A stretch of DNA of 64,000 bases from Amphiura filiformis (lineage: Eukaryota > Echinodermata > Ophiuroidea > Amphilepidida > Amphiuridae). Below the pieces are notes generated by a model, which ran no database searches, was not told where the DNA came from, and was given only the letters and a program-made list of their open reading frames with translations. Positions 55,252 to 64,000 of the stretch are shown here, in pieces. Where the stretch lies: positions 34,256,353 through 34,320,352 of the forward strand of contig NC_092639.1 of the NCBI RefSeq assembly GCF_039555335.1, in the 5' to 3' direction. The translations under genes and the position numbers were made by a program. Numbering within the stretch: position 1 is the stretch's first letter; each line of letters starts with the position of its first letter.

Positions 55252-55440
55252 TCACTACCGGAAGTCAATTTGACTAAAATTCTTCCTACAAGGTAACAAT
55301 AGATACAGCTGTGAGGATAATCTATCTCCTTTGTAATGTAAAATCGCATAGCCTGCAGCTCGGAGGTAAATCCATCTGCTTTTTATACTGTTGTATTGTG
55401 GGACCGAATTTCGGTTAAACTGACTTCCGGTAGAGAAACC
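55252..55440. mobile_element. Second GGTTTCTCTACC-family MITE
   Basis: Inverted ends with ACCGGAAGTCAATTTG / inverse at 55415-55440. It ends 34 bases from the predicted exon at 55474. Confidence 0.75.
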
Positions 55441-55473
55441 CAGGATCCATGTATAATTAATGAAGATCCTTAC

Positions 55474-55590
55474 CTGCTCACAGAAGATCAAGGAGCTTCT
55501 ATCTGCAAGTTTCTTGAGGGCTACAATCAACGGAGGCCAGTTAGTAAGCTCACGGATCAATCGAAGACAGTTGGAATTAAGTTCCGACAC
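55474..55590 (-). CDS. Candidate exon, hydrophobic helical segment
   Basis: 117 bases, 39 codons in phase 0, with acceptor TTTCAATCAG and donor GTAAGGA. The text includes CLRLIRELTNWPPLIVALKK and FCEQ, a helical pattern with no family I can name; a death-fold or armadillo-like helix pair is possible. A 291-base tandem duplication to the right repeats the acceptor and the first bases of the exon, and a foldback element ends 34 bases beyond the donor. Confidence 0.55.
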
Positions 55591-56135
55591 CTGATTGAAA
55601 TTGATCAGTTAACGTAAACACGTTGCAGAAGCAGCAATCTCGTGAAAAATTGGCAAAGATTCATCATTTTATAAGATAAATAATAATGTATTAGTCTTTT
55701 TTATGAATATGTTTTCCAGGAATGCAATTTGAAACTAATTGATTAGGAATATCTCATATGAATATCTCATTCCAATCTATAGAAAAAAATTGTAGTAGCC
55801 TATAGTAAGGTTTCAGCATATTAATAAAATCGAAAGGTTTCAAGGAATCAATCGAAGACAGTTGGAATTAAGTTCCGACACCTAATTGAAATTGATCAGT
55901 TAACGTAAACACGTTGCAGAAGCAGCAATCTCGTGAAAAAAGATTCATCATTTTATGCGATAAATAATAATTTATTAGTCTTTTCTATGAATATTTTTTC
56001 CAGGAATGCAATTTGAAACTAATTATTTAGAAATATCTAATGAATATCTCATGCCAATCTTTAAAAAAAATTGTAGTAGCCTATAGTAAGGTTTCCGCAT
56101 ATTAATAAAATCGAAAGGTTTCAACATTTTAATCT
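55557..56135. repeat. 291-bp tandem duplication
   Basis: Two copies (about 55557-55845 and 55848-56135) with small deletions. The left copy includes the 5' border of the exon at 55590; the right copy repeats only that border. Confidence 0.9.
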
Positions 56136-56139
56136 TACT

Positions 56140-57900
56140 ATATAGTAGGCCTGTGGGTTTTTTTTGTACAGCCCTGTATGGACAATTTGTGAAATAATAA
56201 TGAATTTCCATCATTTTGGGCAATCAAAAAATAATGGAGATAATATTACTTGCCTTGATGATATAATTATGCATCACATACTGATCTCAATAGGCTGCTT
56301 GTGATGTTTATTATCATTATTGTAGTTCATATTGTTATTCTAGAATTTCAGCATTCTTTTTTCTTTTATGAATGAACATTATATGGGATTATACAATAGT
56401 GTGATAAGACCTCAACATCAAATATGTGATGCGATCAAGCAAAATCAGTCGGAACTAGGATAGTAAAAAAACATTTACAAAGCTGCATTTTGCAGAAAAC
56501 CAGATTGAAATTGAGAAACCAGTTCCAATGATATGAGCAATTAAAGAGTTTCCAAAACAACAGAAAACAAAAGGAAAAATTTCCTTTGTTTGGCTATATC
56601 GCAAATTCAATATTTCCGAGTTCCCACTGATTTGGCTTGATCGCATCACATACGGTATATATCAAGTTAATTTTACAGTGCCTCATTTCAAATGTTTAGT
56701 TTTAGTTTTGGTTTTGGTTTTGGTCACGTGGTTGCCTATTGTCCTGCCTAACCACTTGAATGATAAGATATCAAACTCATTCTTTCTACCTTTCTTATAA
56801 GTGGTGTGAAGAAAAAAATTATTTGGTTTGAAGTTACCTACTCTAAGTATACAAAAGAAATGTTTACATTTCGCAGTGCAATATTCACGAGGAGATAAAT
56901 CGAGCATGGTAATCTACATTGAAAGACGTGGTTTACAAAATCGAATAAGCCTAGGCTATTTCACCTGTGAAAAAATATAGACCATCGAAATATTTGCATG
57001 CGACATTACAAATGGGCCACTTTTGTAATTGTATAGGTGCTATAAACAAAATCGATTCATGTCCTTAATCCCATGTACCAGAATCGATAGAAGGCCATTA
57101 TATGACCTCTAATAACCTAATGACTTTTACTGAAGCAATTTTTACTGCAAAAAGTAGAAGATAGAGGGGAGAAGAGATTGTGTGTGGTGTGTGTGTGGGG
57201 GGGCAAGGGGGTATGGGCCGGGAGAAAGAGAAACAGATGGGAGAGAGCATTGGAAGTGAAAGAGAAGGGGAGGCGAGCTCGAGATGAAGATATCGAATGT
57301 AGGGGAGGAGGAGGGGGGAGAAGGAGCCACTTAGGGAAGAGGTGGTTATGTAGGGAGGGGAGCCCCCACTTACAGAGGTATGGGTTGTGCTTCCCGGGGA
57401 TAATAAACTAATTCATAATCAAATTATCTCCATGCATCGTTTATGTTTCATACAAACAAAGCCCCCACCCCACCCCCATCCTTCAATATACGCGCATGTA
57501 TATAATTTCTAGGCCTAGAACTCGTGAGTGTAGTATGCCACCTTCGACAGAGAGCATCAACTGTCGTCCGCGGGATAGATCTCCGATATCAATCATGATA
57601 ATAATTATGTTACCACAATAGGCTATTGTATACTTCTGGTTATATACCCTATACTGTGTCCTCCCAGCATAATAGTGTTATGATTGCAGACCAGATCTGC
57701 TCTACTTTTTAATCCCTTGATTTTTGGTTTCTGAACAAAGAGAAACCAAAACTAAAGATTTGAAATGAGGGATCTCTTCACAAAACAATTAGATGACAAT
57801 AAGAAAAAATCACACAAAGCCGTCTTTGAGTTAGATCAGTATGTGATGCACCCGACGAATCAATAAAACTATACTATACAAAACAATAATTAACAGGGAG
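56140..57900. other. No gene seen
   Basis: AT-rich sequence, a GGTTTT-repeat run at about 56700 and the purine-rich tract; no coding exon recognised. Confidence 0.5.
57160..57370 (+). repeat. Purine-rich low-complexity tract
   Basis: Strongly G/A-biased plus strand with GGGGGGG and GGAGGAGGGGGG runs. ORFs here look composition-driven. Confidence 0.8.
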
Positions 57901-58125
57901 TGAGATATACTGCGCACAAAAAGTATTCGAACACTTGAAACAAAAGCAAAATCTTGAAGACACTTCACCTTAAATCAAACCCATAATGTGCCGTGTCACA
58001 CTGTCTGGGTAAAATCAAATATCTATTCTAGCCAATTGAAGAAAGTGTAAAAAAGGATGCACCATATGGCTTCAATTTATTGAACCTGCATTTTGCAACT
58101 TTTCCAACCCCCTGTGTATGATTAA

Positions 58126-59582
58126 AATCAAAAATCAAATATCAAAAATGGTTCCAAATACATCAAAGCTCGATCCTATAAAAGGTTCAGCGAAGATTCT
58201 TTCCAACAAGAACTGTACAAAGCTAATTGGAACGTTTTTGAAACTGATGACCCTAATATTGCCTGTGACAATTTTATTTCCATTTTTGTTCCCATAGTTC
58301 CTGTCAATCCCCCTCCCTGGATAAATAGTAAGTACATTGACCTTAGATTACAGGCAAATAAGGCTAAGGAAAAAGCCCAAAGATCCAAGACCCAATCTGA
58401 TTGGGATTCATTTAGGAATTTAAGAAACTCTCTGAATATTTTGTCTGGTAAACTCAAACGTGATCATTATACAAATAAAATTAGTGAAGCTGGGAATGAT
58501 TCAAGATCACTCTGGGCAATCTTAAAAACTATTTTAACAAATAAGACTAATAATAAGACTATCACAGGTATAAATAGTAATGGTGTGTATGTAACAAACA
58601 ATAAAGATATTGCAGATTGTTTCAATTCATATTTTTGTAATGTAGGTCAAAGATTGGCAGAAGTTTTTGTTGATGATACATCTGGGACTGATAGCCACTT
58701 GGATGACACTGCCCAAAGAATACTCAAGTTCCGCGAAATCACAACCGAAGATGTTTACAAACAACTCTCCAAAATGCCCGCCGGTAAGGCTACGGGACTT
58801 GACGACATCAGTCCCAGATTGCTGAAAGCAGGAGCTCGTGCAATAGCTGAGCCTATAGCTCACATTATGAACCTGAGTATTCGCAGTGGGGTTGTGCCAT
58901 CCATGTGGAAGCAAAGTAGAGTTACACCTATTTTCAAAGATGGAGACAAGCTTGAAACAAACAACTACAGGCCCATTTCAATAATTTCAGCAATTATGAA
59001 GGTGTTTGAAAGATTAATTCATGATCAGTTGTATAGTTATTTACAGGATAACGATATTATGTCATGTGACCAGTCAGGCTTCAGACCAAAACATTCCACT
59101 CAAACTTGCCTACTAGATGTCACACACTACCTTCTCCAAAATATGGATGATGGTTTGCTCACTGGTGCTCTCTTTCTTGACCTAAAGAAAGCGTTCGATA
59201 CAGTCCATCATGAAACGCTTCTTAGCAAGCTGAGCAAGAGTGAAATAAATGGTTTGGAGCTTGACTGGTTTAGATCGTACCTAAGTGAACGTCTCCAAGT
59301 TTGCAAAATTAATGATGCCCAATCTGATATGCTCCCTGTCCTTTTTGGCGTGCCCCAAGGTTCCATCTTGGGGCCTTTGCTTTTTAGCTTATATGTTAAT
59401 GATCTACCTTGTCTTGTTGACAAGAAACAAGCTAAAGTATGTCTCTATGCAGATGATACAGCCATCTTTGCCAGGGGACAGGGTGCATCTCAGATTGCTG
59501 AAATCCTAACTCATGAAATGGATAAAGTGGCTAAATGGTTGTGTAAAAATAAACTTACATTGAATGTCAAAAAAATAAAGTT
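58126..59582 (+). pseudogene. CR1/L2-type LINE reverse transcriptase
   Basis: Open frame running from about 58129 into the RT. Motifs: MPAGKATGLDDISPRLLKAG, NNYRPISIISAIMKVFERLI, DQSGFRPKHSTQTCLLDVT, catalytic LFLDLKKAFDTVHH, FGVPQGSILGPLLFSLYVND and LYADDTAIF. The catalytic Asp residues are intact. The upstream 100 residues (including PVNPPPWINSKYIDL) are the usual link to the missing endonuclease. A one-base deletion near 59581 ends the frame (NVKK then IKL). Confidence 0.9.
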
Positions 59583-59831
59583 ATGCTGTTTGGAACAGAT
59601 GCCAAAATGGCAAGAAATTCTGAAGCTTTTACTGTGAAGATACAAAATGAAGTCTTAGATGAGGTACATTCATTCAAATACCTGGGTGTTTATCTAGACC
59701 AATCACTTTCTTGGGGGGCTCACATAAATCATGTTAAGAACTCAGTAAGTAGAAAAAATAGAACTAGGACCTTTCTACAAGATGACACATTAAATACCAT
59801 GTATCAGTCTTTAGTCCTCCCATTACTGTGA
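59583..59831 (+). pseudogene. LINE RT thumb region, second frame
   Basis: Continues the RT after the frameshift: MLFGTDAKMARNSE, then FKYLGVYLDQSLSWGAHINH, a standard 'KYLGVxLDxxLxWxxHI' block. It ends at SLVLPLL-stop, where a few bases (the usual FDY before C-D) are missing. Confidence 0.85.
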
Positions 59832-59832
59832 T

Positions 59833-60255
59833 GTTGTGTGGGGAAACGCTGCCAATAAATGTATGTGCAAGTTGACCAGGTTACAAAATAGAGCTGGCAA
59901 AACCATTCTCAAAGTAAACAGGCGTTTCCCCACCAAATCCATACTTGAGTGTCTTGGGTGGAAGGATCTTGACACTAGAAGGTTACTTCATCTCAATACT
60001 ATGGTTTTTAAATCTATCACTGAAAATGTCCCTAGGTATTTGTGCAATATTTTTCATAAAGTCAGTGACAACTCCCCCTACCAAACAAGAGGTAGTGAGC
60101 ATGGTAACTTAGTTCCACCCAAAATAAGGATTTCCACTGGTAAAAGAACTTTTAGATACAGAGGAGCAATTTCCTGGAATAGACTCCCAGTTGGTTGTAA
60201 AAATCCCCTTCCACCTAGTACTAAAAACTTCAAGCAGGTTATGAAAAAAATGTAA
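59833..60255 (+). pseudogene. LINE C-terminal region, third frame
   Basis: Resumes with CDVVWGNA and LTRLQNRAGKTILKVNRRFP, then a typical C-terminal end, FRYRGAISWNRLPVGCKN to FKQVMKKM-stop. Together with the two preceding pieces it makes an almost complete RT-to-C-terminus with two frame breaks. Confidence 0.85.
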
Positions 60256-60990
60256 TTTTCTCTTTAGATCTTGTTTCATCAAAAATTGGTGCATTTTTTT
60301 ATATCTTTTTTTATCTTGAAATGTTCAAATGTTTGTGTGCAATTTTTCTGACTGGGTGAACCCCTGACTTTTGCACCACTAGCTCTGCCCCCCCCCCCCC
60401 GGGGCATGGCCATGGGCCCATTACCTGGCTGCCTGTGTGTTGGTAGTGGCGGCATGTGGGTCTGGGAGCCTGACTGTGTGCTCGCTTTTGCTATGGGATG
60501 TTGGCTCCTGGGACGTATGTTGTGCTGCCTGCTCGTGGGTAGTGTTTTGGGGCCCATGTGGGTGCTCCGGTGGGTGGAGTGGGCGGTGGTGGGGGTCGGG
60601 GCTTCATCCAATGCAGGTTATGAATAACGTATTATTTCCTCTCTATTTCTAGTTTCATATTAATTGGTGCATTTTTATATCTTTAATTTCTTTTGAACTA
60701 TTTAAATGTTTGTGTGCAATTTTTCGGACTGGGTAAACCCCTGACTTTTGCATTTCTAGCTCTGCCCTCTGGGGCATGGCCATGGGCCTAATCCCGACTG
60801 CCTGTGGGTTGGTAGTGGCGGCATGTAGACCTGGGAGTCACCTGTGTGCTCGTTTTTGCCTTGGGATGTTGGCTCATGGGACGCATGCTGGGGCTGCTGG
60901 CTCGCGGGTAGTGGTTTGGGACCCGTGGGGGTGCTCCGGTGGATGGAGTGGGCGGTGGTGGTGGTCAGGGCTTCATCCAGATCTTTACAC
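60256..60990 (+). repeat. Duplicated GC-rich unit in the LINE 3' UTR
   Basis: Two copies about 375 bases apart, each with AATTGGTGCATTTTT, ATGTTTGTGTGCAATTTTT, GGGGCATGGCCATGGGCC and GTGCTCCGGTGG. The local GC content is far above the surroundings; the ORFs here (60406-61057) are by-products. Confidence 0.85.
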
Positions 60991-61455
60991 TGGTTTAGGT
61001 AGCTGGGGTGCTGTTGGAGTGTTTTTCGGGCTGACCCCGGTGTTTGCCTGCTGGTAGCATGTCTTGGGCGCAGGGATGTTCTTTTCCATTCAGTTATGTC
61101 CCTGCGCTTCTGTTTCTTGTTCTTGGATATGCTGGGTCAGATCTGACGTTGCTCCAGCTTTGGCCCCAGATACCATAATCCATTGTGTTTTGTCATAAAA
61201 AAAATATTTAAAAAATAAAAATTTTCTCTACTGTTTGTATATTTCCTTGATGCTTTTGATGTAATGTGCAATCATATGACCTATGCCTTAAATGATGTTT
61301 TTATTGTATTGCTCTTGATGTAATTTGTTGTAATATGTGCAATCGTATGATATAATGTTTTATATGCCGTTTTTTATTGTGTATTATATGTATGGCCTTG
61401 TGCCACCTGGGAACCAAGGAGAACAGTGCCAGTGCATTGATTGGTCACCCCAGGT

Positions 61456-61462
61456 TAAATAA

Positions 61463-61541
<79 letters not shown>

Positions 61542-61543
61542 AC
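61456..61543 (+). repeat. (AAAT)n tail of the LINE
   Basis: About 22 tetranucleotide repeats directly at the LINE 3' end. On the minus strand it creates a spurious FIYL-repeat ORF. Confidence 0.95.
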
Positions 61544-62437
61544 AAGTCCCCTTTTTGCTTCTGCTTTGGACATCCAACACTGTATATTTAAAGCAATAAT
61601 AGCTAATAAATTATATAATAATAGTGAAAACTTGTCCACGGCGAATGGCTTCAATTTGCGGATTTTTCAAACTAAAATTGTACACAATAATAGTGCCAAA
61701 ATGGTCCATCAAATGGCTTCGATTGGGCCTGCAGTTTGCAAAGGTTTCTCACGTCTAAGGGGGCGCATCCCACAGACACCCCATGCGTTCGCCCTTTTCC
61801 GTTCTGCTTTGAACATCCGACACTTTAAATCTTCATTTCACAAATTTTTGGCTTTTTCAAACTAAAATAATACTCAATTATAGTACCTAAATGGTCCACC
61901 AATTCAATTGGGCCTTCATTTTGCACAAATTTCTCACTTTTCAGGGAACCATATCCCCCTCAGACACCCCCCTGCGTCCCGCAAGCACGGCGTTATGCCC
62001 GCTTCGCAGCCATTATTTACATTTTCTACATCAACCACTGACCACCCCTACACACACACCCCCCTCCCACCCCCACACATACACACTTTCAAAATCATTC
62101 CGCCGCCACTGGCTCCTTCAGGGTGATTTCTAACGGGCTCATTATAGCGTGACAAATCAACACTCACTCGTCAACGCAGTGCTCATAATTAGCTTGTTTC
62201 GAGAGAAAGATCTATGTTGTCACTTTTTGAATTCTTTTTTAAATTCAAATTGTGAAAATTTGGAAAAATAAAGTCGCATAATGTCGAATGAGGTATCAAA
62301 ATAAGCGGAACAAAATACTCCACCTATTTATTACTTCATTTGGTTCATCAGGTTTAGTAACTTTAAGATATTACTTTTGAAGTGTTCGGATACTTTTTAT
62401 GCACAGTATAGATTGAGTAAAACCAGATACCACTTAC

Positions 62438-62642
62438 AACAACACACAGGAAACAAGCAAACGTAGACAATCCTTTACGCGTCTGCTCAACATGCGGCTG
62501 CACATCACAATTGAAATTTTGGAGCCATCCTTGAGCTCTGCTATCGACTGATTGGATATCGATCAATATGGTATCGCCTTCTTTGATTCCGTTATTTTGG
62601 AGAGTAGTGTGGCAGTTCAGTGTAAACGACGAACCAGGAAGT
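62438..62642 (-). CDS. Candidate exon, possibly N-terminal part of the fusion gene
   Basis: 205 bases; acceptor AACCCACAG, donor GTAAGTGG. Of the three frames only one is open throughout: 68 residues, including TLQNNGIKEGDTILIDIQSV and then a Cys-containing hydrophobic end (LSTFACFLCVV). The 'NGIKEGDTI' text resembles the last strand region of ubiquitin-like folds, which is a weak hint only. It ends in phase 0, matching the exon at 55590. A mariner-type element with a LINE inside it ends 29 bases beyond the donor. Confidence 0.55.
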
Positions 62643-63054
62643 CTGTGGGTTTTTGTATAATAATATTTCTTATCATAAATATCATAAATATTGGAAGCAC
62701 AATTTTTTAATGTAATATTTCACTGGAATTTACTTGATTTTGGAATCGTGCATCAAGAAATTTGAGTTTTGTTATTTAACTTCATTAATTAATATTAATA
62801 TTTAGAAACTATTTTGGCAGTGACGACCTTGGAAATAATGGGTCCAGTTTAATGGATTGAACCGGTGACTGTTGATTTTTGTGGTGAAAAACCAGAGGAT
62901 GTGGAGTTTAAAACCGTAATGGGAAGATCCAACTCTGATGGTTTAAGTATCTTCAGGAATCGTACAGATTTATATATATATGAACATTATAATGTAAGGT
63001 CATTGACGATCTTGAAGTAGACAGCAAACAAATAGTGGCACATAATAGGCATGC

Positions 63055-63415
63055 GCGTATTTGGGGGGGCTTTGGGGCGCCAGCCCCCGGGGTCAAAGTA
63101 GGGGGCGGCCAAAACGGAGGGGCGGCGGAAGAAGAAGGGGCGGCAAAAACAGGGGCGGCAAAAACGAAGGGGCGACAAAACGAATTAGCAAAGAAAAAAG
63201 GGCGCCAAGCATAAACATTTTTTTTAAAAGGTTGCTTTTGGGACGCTAGCGCCTAAAATCCTTCTTTTTTTTTTTTTTTTTTTTGCTCTTAACTTTTTCA
63301 AACGACCGTGAAAAAAATTGGGTCAACCTTTTCGGGCTGTTAAGGAAGGGGCGGCAAAATTGTTTCTGCTTCAGCCCCCCGGGGTTGGGGCGGCCACGGT
63401 ACGCCACTGATAGGA
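63055..63415. repeat. GGGGCGGC-rich repeat
   Basis: At least five GGGGCGGC(A)AAAAC-type units, a poly-T run (63265) and a right end with CGGCCACGGTACGCCACTGA. The CAGTGGCGTA end is common on invertebrate repeats; similar ends occur at about 1082, 5365 and 15550. Confidence 0.6.
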
Positions 63416-63707
63416 CTTGCAGAAATACACTAATCATAGCTTAAGCAAGAGGAGATAGAAGAGAAAGATGGACACACACTATTTATAGCTTTAAAGCAAG
63501 AGGAGATAGAGGAGGAAGAGGAAAACTCTCAACTGCTTCCGAAAGACCTTAACACTCAGCCAGATTGAATACACATTAACCAAATAATTCGCAAGAGGAG
63601 AAAAAGTCGGAGAAAATAAAGAAAACAAATGGTGAGAGAAGTGGTATAATTGAAGACCAAATTATATAAAGCAACAGAGGACCAAAAGCCATCAACAGGA
63701 AACTACG

Positions 63708-64000
63708 ATGGGTGGGAAATCTCTTATCATCAATATGGACAAAATCAGAGCTTACAGACAAGATCAAGATCATCAGAAAAAAATTGAAGAATTTTACAGA
63801 GAACTGTATAGTACAGATATCCCAAACTGGAGATTGAATAAAGATGGGACTGACAAGGCAGAGAAAATAACACCAATTCTAAAAGATAAAAGTGCTTTGG
63901 ATCAAAATAAAAAAGGCTCCTGGAGAAAATCAATAATAGCAGCTGATACACACAAGTTGGAAGGAGAAGATACCATAGATATTTTAGCCAAACTTTTCAA
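63708..64000 (+). mobile_element. RTE-type LINE fragment, runs off the window
   Basis: The frame from an ATG at 63708 stays open to the window edge. It reads KKIEEFYRELYSTDIPNW, then a degraded equivalent of the 'MKNGKAPGEDxI' block, then LEGEDTIDILAKLFN. These are landmarks of the region before and into the RT fingers of RTE-like non-LTR elements. The motif wording is eroded (for example GSWRKSIIAADTHK), so this is an old copy. Confidence 0.6.

Larger units (their letters stand above)
58126..61543 (+). mobile_element. 5'-truncated CR1/L2-type LINE
   Basis: The element begins in the region between endonuclease and RT, carries an almost full RT, a roughly 1.2-kb GC-rich 3' UTR with a duplicated unit, and ends in an (AAAT)n tail (61456-61543). 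The text just before the tail, with AGAACAGTGCCAGTGCATTG and CACCCCAGGTTAAATAA, and the microsatellite tail fit CR1/L2-like members of the Jockey superfamily. No clear target-site duplication was found. The 5' limit is approximate. Confidence 0.85.
57908..62408. mobile_element. Tc1/mariner-type element split by a LINE insertion
   Basis: Terminal inverted repeats of 33 bases (57908-57940 and 62376-62408) match at 29 positions, begin TACTG and contain AAAAAGTAT, and are flanked by TA on both sides (57906-57907, 62409-62410), the Tc1/mariner target. Interior parts outside the LINE (57941 to about 58125 and 61544-62375) hold no transposase ORF; short related segments occur on both sides of the LINE (around 58065, 61710 and 61890). 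The right end lies 29 bases from a predicted splice donor. Confidence 0.75.

Noticed and set aside
60279..61057. Several Gly/Trp/Pro-rich ORFs
   Set aside because: GC-rich duplicated 3' UTR of the CR1/L2-type LINE; the frames are not conserved between the two units.
61445..61654. ORF with FIYL repeats
   Set aside because: Minus-strand reading of the (AAAT)n LINE tail.
1..64000. CRISPR array, bacterial operon or endogenous virus
   Set aside because: No regularly spaced short repeats with unique spacers, no bacterial gene layout and no viral genes recognised; the repeats fit eukaryotic transposons.

Overview
The window looks like animal nuclear DNA: AT-rich, one large gene broken into short exons with clean GT/AG junctions, dense mobile elements, and degenerate TTAGGG-type arrays. 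Repeat style and gene content suggest a marine invertebrate, perhaps an echinoderm or a related deuterostome, but nothing seen fixes the species. There is no bacterial-style operon, CRISPR array or convincing free-standing tRNA/rRNA gene.

The main content is a minus-strand gene assembled here exon by exon. Fifteen exons from 31786 down to the stop codon at 13606 join with matching reading phase at every junction. They encode a von Willebrand A (vWA) domain with a complete MIDAS metal site, a ubiquitin-conjugating E2 (UBC) domain with its active-site cysteine, and a C-terminal U-box E3 domain. A poly(A) signal lies 114 bases after the stop. The product would be a single-chain E2-E3 ubiquitin enzyme with a vWA module, and it is the most interesting object in the window. 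Further minus-strand exons, including a cysteine-rich metal-binding-like segment at 35.5-35.8 kb and possibly exons at 54.5, 55.5 and 62.5 kb, probably belong to its N-terminal part. One join (32061 to 31786) does not fit in phase, so an exon or detail is missing there.

Downstream of that gene (lower coordinates) lies a decayed duplicate of the U-box exon (9894-10148), a candidate first coding exon (10333-10422) and an isolated exon-like ORF (6682-6825). On the plus strand at 51.26-51.57 kb is a small secreted-precursor-like sequence with tandem repeats bounded by Lys-Arg pairs, with the signal peptide and the repeats in different frames.

Introns and flanks are filled with transposons. These are a 5'-truncated L1/Tx1-type LINE with 19-bp target-site duplications (41235-45421), and a CR1/L2-type LINE (about 58126-61543) nested in a Tc1/mariner-type element (57908-62408). 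There is also an RTE-like fragment at the right edge, a tRNA-derived SINE (about 49845-50151), and several families of TA- or TTAA-flanked foldback elements, many nested. A recent 1.41-kb tandem duplication covers about 45850-48668. Plus-strand unique genes are otherwise rare, and most small ORFs are chance or lie in repeats.
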